NCBI GenBank assembly: GCA_905221605.1
Contig: CAJNDS010002689.1
Coordinates: 97,001-161,000, forward strand
Source: Symbiodinium natans
Taxonomy: Eukaryota; Sar; Dinophyceae; Suessiales; Symbiodiniaceae
Direction: 5' to 3'
Length of the DNA stretch: 64,000 nucleotides
The notes beneath the pieces are model-generated. The model saw only the letters and a program-made list of their open reading frames with translations, had not been told where the DNA came from and made no database searches. Of the stretch, positions 1 to 11,249 are shown piece by piece (within the stretch, counting starts at the first letter, position 1; every line of letters begins with the position of its first letter). The translations under genes were made by a program, and so were the position numbers.

Positions 1-202
1 TCGAGTTTGAGCCACCTAAGGTTCGATCTTCGTTGACGATTAAATCCGAGTGAAACTGACTCCGCTTGTCTTCGTGTTATAGGAAGCATGGGATCTTGTT
101 TGCGCTGTTCCCTTGCACGCTTGTATTCAGCGCCATCCGAGCCCAAAGACTGGAAACGCACGCACGCACTCACTACGCACCGCACGCATGCGCACGCGCA
201 CG

Positions 203-237
<35 letters not shown>
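203..237. repeat. (CG)n/(CA)n dinucleotide repeat
   Basis: An alternating purine-pyrimidine run of CG steps passes into about 14 CA units. Such runs can adopt Z-DNA. The His/Thr-rich and Val/Cys-rich frames across it are repeat translations, not genes. Confidence 0.9.
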
Positions 238-1730
238 TTTGACACCCCCGGAGGAGTAGCTAGAAGTTACAAGCAGGTACGTTTTCACCCCTCCCTGGGG
301 GCGTCTTCGTTGGCCAGCGACCCCCAGGGAGAGCGCTGGCCAAAAAGCCTTGCAACCCAGGAGTGTACACACACAGCTCCCTCGTTGAGGTAGCTGAGCT
401 GTTTTACTCGCTGGCGATGATCAGAACTTGAATTCGGGTGAAAACAAATTGTGGCTTATCGCCATGCTCCCCAAGCTTGATCGTCAAGCAGATTTCGTTG
501 TTGGACACACACACACACATGATTAACGAATGTAAAACAACTTCGGGGCCTCTCGCAGGGAAAATCGAATCCTGTTTCCCTTCATCTTCCGCATCAGCAG
601 CAAGACCGCAATACTGAGAGAACCCACTCCGACGGGCTCATGTGATCGTATAGTGTGTGTGTGGGCCACTCTACTCTGACGTCCTTGATTCGGTGCTCCA
701 CACTTTGGTAGCCACGAAGACGCCACTTGTGCCTGTAAGCCTTGGGGGACAAACGTGCTCTTTCCTGCATCGGAACTCCTCGCGAACTCTAGGAATCCAG
801 GGCTTCTTGCAGAGATGACAATGCTGTGTAGGAAGGCCAGCTTCTGTGGTTGGAGCTGGAACCTGTGTCGGTGGATGCGAAAGGCACACACACTTTTCGA
901 CTCACTGTGTTTCACGGTCCATTACGCGAAACTACCAGAGACAACTTGACATGCAGAATAGAGAAGAAACAAATACAAGTAAAACGAGTGTAGGGCTCAG
1001 GAGCACGCTGCTGCTGGATTTCGGCTGCCTGCTCCAGCACTGACTGCCTCTGTGAAGCCACGGGGTCTCAGGCTAGGCTCTGTGATCTCGTTTGCGTGCC
1101 ACTGCTTCCTAGCTGAATGCTGGCATGATCGTCTGGGTAGCCAAGCAGTTCCGGATGAAGAAACTTAGTCTCACCCTCCTGCAGCTGGACCTGTCGCATC
1201 AAGTGAAATTGAAGAACAGGTACTTGGTACTTGGAAGGACAGCAGGCTGTACTGCAGAAGCTATCAAACAAGATATCTTCACACCAACCCGAAAAATTTA
1301 CAACTGAACAAGCTGCTGGAGGTGAACAGCCTTACAGTGTGAGCTCAGGGAGTCAGACAACTCAAGGCCAAAGGTGCAAAGAGTACCTGTTTCACATTCT
1401 GCATCACCTCAGGGAGGGAGCAGTTGCTATCACCTCCACTGAAAACAGCTCTGAAACTGAGGTGCTCTTTCGCTTCACTCAACCCCTAAACTGAGGTGCT
1501 CTTTCTTTCGCTTCACTCGAGAAAACTATCATCCTTCGCTTCAAGCCTACGGTCATGTTGCTTTTTGCAAATCGTAAAATGCCCACAAATGTCAGCATAA
1601 AGAACACTCGCAAGCTGGAGATTCCGTTTACTTGGCCTTACAGACGCAAGCTCCAGAAAAAGAGAAGTGAACCTGCAGCCGGGTGCTGTGGCCGGCAAGA
1701 GAAGATTGTTTGATGGTCAGTGCAGAGGCA

Positions 1731-1757
1731 CCGTAGCCGCAGCCAATTTGGCTCAAG
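1731..1757 (+). other. Relict dinoflagellate spliced-leader sequence
   Basis: The strand reads CCGTAGCC, then GCA, then GCCAATTTGGCTCAAG. The canonical dinoflagellate spliced leader is CCGTAGCCATTTTGGCTCAAG. The 16 bases at 1742-1757 match its 3' part with one substitution, and 1731-1738 match its 5' end, so the site equals a leader with a small insertion of about 6 bases. It is not followed by GT, so it is not an SL RNA gene. In dinoflagellates such genomic relicts mark a trans-spliced mRNA that was reverse-transcribed and reinserted. No gene is recognisable downstream, so the parent copy has decayed or the match is fortuitous. Confidence 0.6.
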
Positions 1758-2399
1758 GAACAAATCGGGCCCTTGCTGTAAAGCAGGCCGTTCGTTCCTT
1801 CGCGAAAGGGGGGACTGGTGGTTCGCGCTTGCAAGGCATCTCCTTTAAATTCTGGATGTCCAAGCTCTGAAGAACTTCACGGACACGATCTACAGTTTCT
1901 TCGCTCTGCAGATGGCCTCAAACATTGTGCTACAGTTGAGCATTTAACAGTGTTGCCAACTGTTGCCTGTTTCGGTGGATTCGGAGAATCCATCATGTGT
2001 CACTGGTGGACTGTTGGTGGGGCGTTGATGCCAACGAGACATTCTCGATGGCCAAACAAATACAGTACAACGGTCAGCTTCACGGATCGTTGATAAGGTG
2101 ACCTTCGTTTCATGCGCAGTTTCACGTGGGTGCCTCGCGTAGCGGCTCCACCTGCAAAAACGGCAGGTGCAATCAAAAGTCACACAAAACCGCACCAAGC
2201 AAGCACACTTCGAAGCTGAGGAGCAAGCCATGCGCACCTGTTGCGTCAAGGCCTCATTTTGTCCCAGCCGGAGCAGACCAGTCAAACCCAAACGTCGAGC
2301 TGGTCACGCTCAGGCCCCATCGTGCTGGTAATTCAGCTTGGGGTGCACCCTGGGTAAGCTTCGGCAGCTTTGCAAACTCTTCAAGTATAACGTATCGTA

Positions 2400-2495
2400 T
2401 ATACACCTACACATACATATATATGGTACCCCCCCCACATGCCCGGGGTAGCATATATAAATAAATACATACATACATACATATATATATATATA
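2400..2495. repeat. TACA/TA microsatellite cluster
   Basis: Short runs of ATAC, CATA and pure TA units flank a C-rich patch. It is a simple repeat with no coding content. Confidence 0.85.
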
Positions 2496-2636
2496 CATGT
2501 TGTATTACGTCTTTCTTGTTTTGGGCCCATAACGCAGAACGGACCAGTGATGCCCAAAAAGCCCTGCCCTTGGCGATTGATGCCTATTATCGCTGCAATT
2601 GGGGTTTAGTCAGTATTCTTGTAAGCCTTGCTTCCA

Positions 2637-2662
2637 TCTCTCTCTCTCTCTCTCTCTCTCTA
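2637..2662. repeat. (TC)n microsatellite
   Basis: About 12 TC units form a pyrimidine tract just upstream of the plus-strand exon candidates at 2.8-3.4 kb. Confidence 0.9.
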
Positions 2663-2804
2663 AGCTTTAGAAAGCGAAAAGGTTTAGAGGGTTGTCCGCT
2701 CCCATCTCACTTCAGGATTCACAGCAGCAATCAGCGACATCAATTCACAGGGTTCAGGACTCTTCAGGTTGTCCAGTTGAGGCGAACGCTGACCATTGCA
2801 TTGA

Positions 2805-3435
2805 ATGGAGCAACTGGGGCTTGGGCAGCTCAAGAAATCGGCCGAACGTTTCTTCTTTTACGTCGACGTTCATGGAGACCTGCAAGCCGAGGAGCCGGTA
2901 ATCTCAGACTCCAATCTCAGACTTGAAATGCAAGACTATCTTTGCCTACAAACGACGGAGAGGATAGGAGTTGTGCATGCAGGACACTGAGAAGGAAACA
3001 AAGAGAAGTACAATAGGAGACAGCTTGCTCCCAAAGTGTTCAGCACTCTTGAGCCTGGATCTTTTTCGCTGTCGCCTCCTTGGTGATGATATCCTGCTCT
3101 GATCGGAGGCGGTCCCTGTCGACACCTCTAATGCCTTTACATACGAGTATCAATACCTGCTGCAATTGGGGGGCGCGGAGAGCATGTAAGCACACAGCAA
3201 GACTTCCTTCAGGACGCTGATGGTCGTGATGGAATCCGATCTTGGCAATGCTGAGATTCGAGTGCCCGTGGCATGTAAGTCACATCACTGATGTTGGCTT
3301 GAACACGACAAAACTGGCAACAGCCTGAAGATCGCAGTACCCTTGGAATACCTCAAGGAAGGGGAGGACATGACAAACCATAGCTGCCCATCTCGCAAGT
3401 CAGGAGGCCTCCCGTACAGCTGGGTGCCAACAAAG
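2805..3435 (+). CDS. Unidentified multi-exon gene fragment
   Basis: Exon candidates were read by eye. The best pair is 3213-3274, with acceptor CTTCCTTCAG|G and donor GTAAGT at 3275, and 3338-3435, with acceptor ATCGCAG and donor GTACTC at 3436. They join in phase 1 to an uninterrupted peptide that includes MVVMESDLGNAEIRVPVA and then PLEYLKEGED. The implied intron of 63 bases is short. An earlier exon candidate ends at 2897 before GTAATC and encodes ERFFFYVDVHGDLQAEEP. That resembles, weakly, the start of the UPF0598 (C8orf82) family motif. The exon linking it to 3213 was not found, so the two parts may not belong together. The product is unknown. Confidence 0.35.
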
Positions 3436-4367
3436 GTACTCCTGCAAACAACCGTCAGGTATGCTGCGCATATGCCAGCTGCATGAATTCAAGATGCGAG
3501 TGCTGTCCGGTAGCTAATCACCATTTCATCATCTGTGGGTCTGGACGGAAGTTCGTTAACACCTGCCCCAGCAACGGCCGCACTTTCAAAACATCTGGTG
3601 TGTCTTTGACATGGCATCAGAAAAGACATGAATCAATTACAGCCATATGAGTCGCATGTCATAAAAGAGTCATCGTCCACGATGCAGGTCAACTGATGAA
3701 CCACAGCATCAACTAAGATCCTGGCACAGAGCGAGCCATGAGTGCATGTCTGTCACGGAAAAGGGCCCGTTCAGCCGGAACTCATCTTAGCAGCGGTTGC
3801 ACCATTGCAGTAATTAGAAGTGAAGATGACAACAAATTTCTTTCCGCAGCAACTGCTAAGCTGGGAGCTCATGGGAATTTCGCCAGAGGGTTCGGCAATC
3901 TGCAGTTCAAGGTTTGGATGTGCTGCGCGAGCTGTGCGAGCTCTCTTTTGTCTGCACATGTCTGCACTGTTTTCGTCCCTTTCTTCCTGCCACTTCGCTC
4001 AAGCTCTCGCTGCAAGAGCGGGACATATGATGCAAGCCAGACACAGCCAGTTGGAACAGACCCCGCAAACTAAAGCCTTCTCATGCAGAGCCAAGGGCTT
4101 AATGGACACGCTGATGAGGTGCGCCTTGACGCTCATGACTGGCAATTGCAGGCTGCAAAGTTAAAGCCAGAAACAACGACATATCTGACCAGGCACAGGG
4201 CGGCCCTGAGTACCCAATCAGTGGTGTTGAACGTTCGATGAACGGGCAGTCCCAATCCACCACCCAACATGCCAAGCGCAGTCACTGGCCGAAACCCTGG
4301 GCATGTGACCGTTTTGGGCTGTGTGGCAGGCACCTCAGCATTTGCAACACTGCCCCAATACAAGATA

Positions 4368-4600
4368 CGAGATGCTCCTAGTCAATAGTGCCGTACATTG
4401 GGCTCGGACAACGAAGGCCGAAAGCGTTCCTGGCGCATTGCACAATGAACCATCCGTATAGCAATCTCCAGAGCCTCCCGGTAGGAAAACTGCTCTTATT
4501 GTAAGGCTTCCTGGCAACGCACTCTGACACTGAAACAGCTGGCCAGTGTCAATAAATGAATCTGCCCACGACAAGGTGCAGCGCAAGTCCCACAGCGAGC
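4368..4600 (-). pseudogene. Possible remnant of a retroelement RNase H domain
   Basis: A minus-strand frame encodes a peptide containing GDCYTDGSLCNAPGTLSAF. The YTDGS core matches the first catalytic-Asp motif of RNase H domains found at the end of non-LTR retrotransposon polyproteins, and hydrophobic residues follow it as expected. The following motifs (Glu, second Asp) cannot be seen before stops and the adjoining microsatellite. The frame also continues into repeat DNA upstream. This fits a decayed LINE fragment, but the motif is short and could be chance. Confidence 0.2.
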
Positions 4601-4856
4601 TGCCCCAACGATATGGCACGGGCATGCTAGGTGTTCGAGAGGGTTGGTGTTCGCGCCTACACCACTCAAACACAGCGTGGCGTGCCAGTCTGCTTCCTTG
4701 GACAGCTTTGTTGGTCAGGCCACGCCCACCCCCACCCTGCGTGCCTCTAGCCCGCTCATAAATGCCGCCTTCCCTTGACCCGCACACCCATAAGATGGTC
4801 CTTGAAAAACAAGAAATCCGAAACTTTCTAAGACGGGGTGGGCGTACTCCCATTGA

Positions 4857-4990
4857 CACAGAGACAGAGAGAGAGAGAGACACACACACACACACACAAC
4901 AAAAAAAAACACAGACACACACACTCGCACGCACGCACCCCACCCACCAAACACTCCCACCCCCACCCCCACCCCCACACCCACACCCAC
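4857..4990. repeat. (GA)n/(CA)n and C-rich microsatellite block
   Basis: A GA run passes into CA units, then an A run, then CA and CCACCC units. It is strongly strand-asymmetric simple DNA. Confidence 0.9.
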
Positions 4991-5316
4991 TAATGGTTGT
5001 CCCTCCCGAGGTTGTTCTACAATCCAGGGAGCGGCTGAATTGCAGAATGTGATCCAAGTGCCTGCTTAAACCGAGGTGCGATCCAAGTCTCTTGACTGCA
5101 ACTGCTCAATACATGGGGCTTGATGGGGTATTTGCATCACAGGCATTGTACCTTGCTGGTACAGAAGACTATGTGTCCAACAGCTCCATCCACTTGCTCC
5201 GCTAGCTTCGTTGGCTGGCATGACGGAACAAGCTGCCAGCCCCCTGCACGAACCAAGTGGCATGACTGTTATTCCAAGGCTCCCTTGGCATTTGGTGTTC
5301 CCCACACCGACATCAC

Positions 5317-5376
5317 AACACACACACACACATACGCACACACACACACACACACAGAGACACACACGGACAAACA
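5317..5376. repeat. (CA)n microsatellite
   Basis: This is an interrupted CA run with GA and TA interruptions. It explains the Cys/Val and Thr/His open frames around it. Confidence 0.9.
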
Positions 5377-6619
5377 CGGCACACGGCTTGCGGAGGCTTG
5401 AGCGATGCACTTCTACCAGAAGGGTGGGCGCACCACTCAGCCCTTCGATGGTCCGCAAGCGGATCTGGAACCGTGTGCCTGCTCTGCTCAAGATCGTTGT
5501 CGACAGGGAAGTGGTGCCGCTTCTTTCTACTGAAATACTTCGGCCACATGGAGGCGCTGAGGCCTTCTTCTTGCATCCGATATGTCCTGAGCTAGGTTCA
5601 CAGCTCAAATTCACGAGCGTGTTGAAAGCGGCAGACGCGGTAGATGATGGTCTATGCATCTGAGCAGATGGCGCCAGCAAGGGATTCTGAGGATCACCCT
5701 GCCGGCAAACGAAACTTAGCGGACTTAACGTGCATCATGGCCGCATGAGGGCTCTCATGTTGATTCTTCGATGCCTTGGATCGTGAAAGGATCGCACCTG
5801 TACCCGAGTGGTCCAGCAAGTCCTCGTTGGCTTTGCTGATTACTCGGCATTATATTGCTGTTTAGTGACCAGGGCAACACCAGAGAACTCAACGCTTGTA
5901 GTTGAACTGAGTCTTGATGCCTAAGCAAGGTCGTGTGAAATGTGTAGTGAAGGCCGTGAGATGCTGTGAACTGCGTCACCTAGCTTCTGCTCGGAGTGAA
6001 CGGTGTCACTCAAACAGCTTCTGAGTGTTCTCGCCACACCGACGATCAGCTAAACTAGCTCAACAGAGTGCTGCTCAACATCCTTGACAACTTGAACAAC
6101 ACGTAGCTATAGCTTTCTTTCATCGGTGCCCCGCTGCTCGGAGACTGTAATAACTATCGATGCGGAGGGACGGAACTTAGTCAACCTGAGGCATTTCTGG
6201 CACGTCTGCTCGCTCAAACAAACCCTCAAACCGAAGGAGGCCCCTGATGCAAGTTTGGCAAAGTCTGGGGGTCCACTTCCACATCAGCTCGAAGGGAGAT
6301 GAGCTCAATTGCAGCCTGTGACTCCACCTTGTGATCAGTCATGGTCATGTCTTAGTTCAGTCAGATACGACAGGGCTATGGAGCAGTCTGCAAGTGACGG
6401 TAGCTCATCTTAAAGTGAAAGGAGGGCTGCTGATAACCAGAAACTGGATTTGCTGAAAATGCGGGGTATTCTGGAGCATCACTGGGCCGTTTCTCCATGT
6501 TGGCATTCCTCCCAGAAAGCAACATGAGCTTAATTGCAACCCAAGCCCAAGTGCCTGTCTGTCAACCCGCTCTCGCTATCACTTTCGCATTGCTTCTGTG
6601 CGATTTTGCTTTCCATTTG

Positions 6620-7052
6620 GGGAAATGAACCCCCAGCTGTGGGTGTCCGAGCATTCCTATTGCCATTAGAATCCAGTGCCGGCCCTGGGTATGCCTTCCA
6701 AAGCAGTGTCGAAGGAGCGGTGCGGCGGATGTCACGGCGCGGTTTGCTTTGCCCGTCTCGACCCGCTGCCAGAACGAATTTGCGAAGGGGGAGGGAAGTG
6801 CTGAAAATAATCGCTTTGGACCAGATCTTGATGATAAAATGCGTGCAGACAGCCTTCCCATGCCGAGTCTCGATCTACCAAGGCCTCCTGAGCCCTTTGC
6901 CTGGTCTCCCTTCGGATCGTTTGTTTGCACGTCGTTGCGGCCACCCCCCGGCCAAATAAACGCTCCATGAGCCCTCAAGAACTTACGTCTGAGGCTCTAA
7001 CCGTCAGGATGTAACAAGCCTCCTCACTTGATAGGCCGAATCTGTGACTCAC
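6620..7052 (-). CDS. Unidentified multi-exon gene, minus strand
   Basis: Exon 7052-6987 (66 nt) has acceptor TTTTCAG and donor GTAAGT and reads VSHRFGLSSEEACYILTVRA followed by SD. The next exon starts at 6887 after GGGCTCAG, giving a 99-nt GT-AG intron with phase 0 on both sides. It reads EALVDRDSAWEGCLHAFYHQ and continues with DLVQSDYFQHF. Its 3' end was not fixed. A further coding-like stretch near 6560-6640 begins MESKIAQKQCESDSESGL. Composition is normal protein-like and both splice sites are strong. No family was recognised. The true start and end lie outside what could be resolved. Confidence 0.4.
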
Positions 7053-8094
7053 CTGAAAATCCGAGAAGATCCGAGAAAGGTGCCGAAGAATGGAGGGCAA
7101 CGAAAGAAACGAGTTGATGCTCGTGGGCCTTCGTAGTTGTCTGCATTGCAATCTGCTCTGAGGAAAGGCTCTGGTACTCTTTCCGTGCCTATGCACAAGA
7201 AAAATCCTCCAAGAAAAGCGAATGTCCTGTCCTAAAACATGGCAATGCGCGAAGGCCTTATCAGACTCCGCCTTGAGTCTCGCAACCTGCGCGTGCCAAG
7301 ATGCACCGGCGAAGTCATCCAGTCCCTTTTATGACATTCAATGATCACAAGAGGCCGGTCCTCTTGCTCCAGAACCTCAGCTGCATATCAAGTCAAAGTG
7401 ATTATCGAGTGCAATCGGGCAGCTGACAGCTGTGTGAACAGCTTCCTTATCCAGGCCACTTGAAAGCGGCGAGACCTTTCATGGCGCACTTCGGCCTGTT
7501 CCACGTCCTGAGCAGAACAAGTGCTACTGAACTTGTGCATATTACAAGTAGCACCGTACTCCTGACAAGCGCTGCACGTAACATAGCAGACAGCCAACCA
7601 AGAGGCAAAAGGAGTCGTGGCAACACAGCTGAGCATCTTGCAGCCGATTTCGTAGTCTTGACCTGTGCATCGCAGGTGTCCGCGGGAGGATTCGCAAAAG
7701 CGAACTTCATGATGCTGCTCAAGTCCCCAGCCATCCTTGAAACCAAGGATGCTCCGGCTTCCTCCTTCTCCTGGACCACGGGTTCGTGTGGCAATGTCGC
7801 CAATGAAAGATTGTCGCAAATTTTCAGGACCGGAGATGGTTAACCTAACTTAACCTTCCTGCCTCTTGCTGCGCCATCTGCGTGCCTGTTGGATCCCGAG
7901 CTGCGCCACTTGGTGTGAAGGCTAAGACTTTGCCACCATAGGTAGCAAGGACCTGAGCTGCCAGTCCAGCGTCGGGTTCACTGTGACAGCGGGGTTTAAG
8001 GCAAGCACTACTTCGACATAGTCGCCACCAGTTATGTGGCCCGAGCCTGGTTCGGATATGTTCCGATGCGTGATTCCTGAATGCGTACACTTAC

Positions 8095-8182
8095 ATCAAA
8101 TGCCACAAAGGATAGCACCAAGCCGCGAGCTCAAGGATTGAATGCTTTCTTGCAAGCACGTTTCCCACAAAGGCGTCGGGGC
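8095..8182 (-). CDS. Isolated exon candidate
   Basis: An 88-nt interval is bounded by acceptor TTGAACAG|G and a perfect donor GTAAGT at 8094. It is open in one frame and encodes PDAFVGNVLARKHSILELAA followed by WCYPLWHL. No partner exon was identified and the product is unknown. Confidence 0.3.
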
Positions 8183-9280
8183 CTGTTCAACACGTGGCAG
8201 CATTTTCTGCTCTGCTCTGCAATGTAGCCATTCATCAACATCGTGCTGATTGTGCCCCGAATGAAGGGCCAGGCAGGCCTGATGATGGGAGAGTATGATA
8301 GAGGGTGCGCACAGTGAACTTCCAAGCCCCGAACCCACGAGCATGTGCCCCTCCACCCCCTTCTCCCCAGCCCTACCACCCGCCTTGCCCCAAGCCCTGC
8401 GCTGCACGGTCCTGAGTCCTAAGCACCTGCCTGTCGCCTGCCTTCGCCTACCCTTCAGCGAAATGAGTAGCCTCACCAGAGAAACTGGATGTGCGGCACA
8501 CGATGCCAGCTTGGGACATCTTACGAAAACATACTGCTGTAGCAATATGAAGAACTGGACGAAGCACGAATTCACGGGATACTCGCAACAACTGGTCTGG
8601 GACATCGAGCCACACCCCTAAATATCACTGATGGCCCTCACCTATCTGCGGAATCTCCACAAGCAGCAGCACACAGCAGAACGCACACTGCCTGCTCTAA
8701 GCGTTGCGAGGCAAATGCCTAGCAAAGCGCAGTGTCTTTGTGTACTTGAGAAAAGAAACAAAGCTTGAGCAAAACATGCCCAGCGCCACGGCAGCATCAC
8801 CAAGGCCCCAAAGTTCCACATTTCCATCATCACGACCAACGACAAGGTCCAGGGCACCGCTCCTCACACAACTGCTCGGCTGCTAAGCAAAAACAGACGC
8901 GGTAGAAACCACATTTGGTGCCAGGCTTGACAATATCTGCAGTATGCAGGCTGCAAACACGTGCGCGTCTGGTTCCAGCACCTGTAAGAAACGTCAAGCC
9001 GCTCATCAACTCGAAGGCTCTGGCTGCACAGTTGGCATGGGGGAGAAGTGACCTTCTGTGACCTTGCTCTGTCTTAACTTTGTCAGGCATCCGGTAGCAG
9101 CGGTCAACTTGCAGCATCGAGCACGGTCCTTTTTTTGAGAACCATAAAGCGACGGTGCATGTCTCCAGGTCTCATTGCACGAGCGTGAAACCCGTTGCAA
9201 AATTCTACGAACGCCCTGCAAAAAAAACTGCAATGTGGCTCGCATCAAATACTTAGTACTCATGAATGAATTCACAGTGA

Positions 9281-9403
9281 TACACACACACACCCACACA
9301 CACGGACACAGACACAGACACAGACACAGAGACACACACACACACACACAATCTCACACACACACACACACAATCTCTCTCTCTCTCTCACACACACACA
9401 ACT
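9281..9403. repeat. Compound (CA)n/(CT)n microsatellite
   Basis: CA, GACA and CT units are interspersed over about 120 bases. It is one of the longest simple repeats of the window. Confidence 0.92.
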
Positions 9404-9881
9404 TGCAGAAGCTCTCGCATGCTGAAGGGCCCGAGACTGCAAACAACACATCCTGGGCATCTGAAAATTTCAAGTTGCACTCAGCGTGCGGCGGCAAAGA
9501 TGTCGGGCCTCTCCTCCTTCGCATGACCACAAAACCCACCGTTGTTTCCCTGAGTGGTCCACTGATGCTGCAGTCACAGCAATGTATCCATGCGAGTTTT
9601 CCTGCAAAAGCCTAAGCCCAAAGGCAGAAAACCATGGCCCAACATTAGGCCCCGAACCCTGATGCTCCAATCCCTCCAGCTCAGAAGCTTAGTTACTTGA
9701 AGGGGCAGTCTCGAAGCGGGTTTCCAGAATTTGTCCGCTCGATTGTGGTGCCCTCTTTCCTCAAATTGACGTCTGAATCCAACCTCGTCTCTTGGATTCT
9801 GTATGTAGGGCAGCCAAACAGGCCCCAAAATTTAAAGAACTAGCTACGTAACTAGTTACGTCTGGGTTCTGAGTGGAGACC

Positions 9882-9899
9882 GACCCGCTGAAATTAAGC
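9882..9899 (+). other. Short match to the 5' end of 28S rRNA
   Basis: The bases GACCCGCTGAAATTAAGC differ at one position from the highly conserved start of eukaryotic LSU rRNA in dinoflagellates (GACCCGCTGAATTTAAGC). The similarity stops on both sides, so this is at most an rDNA-derived fragment and not an rRNA gene. Confidence 0.3.
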
Positions 9900-10731
9900 T
9901 TTGACATTAAAGGAGGACCTGCGGTACTCGGGCGGCGATTGTGGCTTGAGGTGGGAGTGGTTTGCCCACGACCAGAGGTCCTTATGCTGCTTTCAGGAAC
10001 CAGTCCCCATGAGCTCCCGCTGACAACAAGCCTCCCCGGGACCTAACAGACCTAACGCAAACACACACACACACACTCCCATGAATGAATGTACATGTTG
10101 TGTGCAAGTGGGAGTGTGCCGGTCTGCAAAAATCTGTCAGGGTACGCAGCCTTTTTTGGTTCAAGTCTCGTGGACCAGCTTTGGGCCAGCTATCTCTTGC
10201 GCCAACCAATTACGGGTAACGGTGCTTTCAAACTTGGGGCATCACGTACCCGTCGAGCAAGTCGCCCCCAAACGACAGCTGCTTGGCAGCTCGTGGCACT
10301 TGCGATGCCTCTGCACCGTACAACAAACGCGTTGCAGCTAGCGGGGAACCTGGAGGCTCCCGTGGAAGATTCCTGGAAGTGGACTTTGAGCTGCGCTCTC
10401 TATGAGATCTCTATGACTCTATGAGCTCTCACATGCTGGCTTCTCTGAGAGTCTTTCGCCCAAGCTTTGCTCGCACGGTGCTCGCCACAGATGTGCTCGA
10501 TGCACCTCAAGAAGGCTTACGCGGACTTTCGCGGAACCTTCGTGGAACTTGGGTCGCGACTCGCGACGTAGCACTATCGCAAAATCAAAAAGTCTACTTA
10601 CGTGAACAGCATCGAAAACTTTCGCGCCCGACCTTCAAAACAAGGACATTTGGATCAACGCCCATGTGCCCTCTAGTCTTTTGTATTTGTGTTTTGTTGC
10701 GACTTCAGATTGTGGGAACCTCTTTCATCCT

Positions 10732-10854
10732 AGCTAAGGCAGCTAAGGCAGCTAAAGCGCTGATCGTGTGTGCTTTGCTTCCCCCTCGCCATGGCGGCAC
10801 GGGTCGCATTGGAAGCACCATCCTGGGCTGTCATTGGGCTGTCATTGGGCTGTC
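10732..10854. repeat. Two short tandem repeats
   Basis: AGCTAAGGC is repeated about three times at 10732-10757. GGGCTGTCATT is repeated almost three times at 10824-10854. Both look like recent slippage. Confidence 0.85.
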
Positions 10855-11210
10855 AGAGTGTGCATGTGCTGCAGCTTGGCTGACTTGGCTGTAACTTCTG
10901 AAAGCTGCACTCCCCCAGCTCTTGCGCAGCGGTGCTGCGCAACAGTAGCGCACCTGCCTTCGGCAATACAATCGTTCCTCTGAGTACAGTGACACCATTG
11001 AATAGCGAAGCATTGCACTGTATGCCACGTGTCCCAGCAGGCATTGCAACGGCTGCGGTGGCTTCCTGCGCAACTGCAATCAACTGCATGTCTTCCATTC
11101 TAGTCACATGTTCTCTGCGTGGTGAATGTGCACGTGGAGCACGGCCTCCTTCTAGCAAGGCGACAAAAAACTGAGACCCGAATATCCCTTTTCGATCCTA
11201 ACTGTGCAGC

Positions 11211-11249
11211 GCTACGTAGTGTATGCTACGTAGTGCATTGCTACGTAGT
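11211..11249. repeat. Three copies of GCTACGTAGTG
   Basis: The motif occurs at 11211, 11225 and 11240, spaced 14-15 bases. Each copy contains the 8-bp palindrome CTACGTAG. A further palindrome, GCGCGATCGCGC, follows at once. Confidence 0.8.

Larger units (their letters stand above)
1..2690. other. Non-coding stretch with microsatellites
   Basis: No frame here looks convincingly coding on either strand. Open stretches are short, overlap each other and follow simple repeats. The region holds (CA)n tracts near 210-236, 505-519 and 650-662, the spliced-leader-like relict at 1731-1757, and AT/CT microsatellites at its right end. One minus-strand open stretch around 1068-1271 is weakly protein-like but has no supporting splice context. 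Confidence 0.5.
3436..6619. other. Mostly non-coding, repeat-rich stretch
   Basis: The stretch contains CA/GA microsatellites and a C-rich patch (4930-4990), plus a weak RNase H-like remnant on the minus strand listed separately. Long frames across 4335-5057 and 5066-5680 run through the repeats and are mostly Cys/Val repeat translation. From 5700 to 6600 nothing recognisable was seen. Confidence 0.5.

Noticed and set aside
4335-5057. 240-codon minus-strand frame
   Set aside because: More than a third of it is Cys/Val/Gly translation of CA and C-rich microsatellites. Only a short downstream part was kept, as a possible RNase H remnant.
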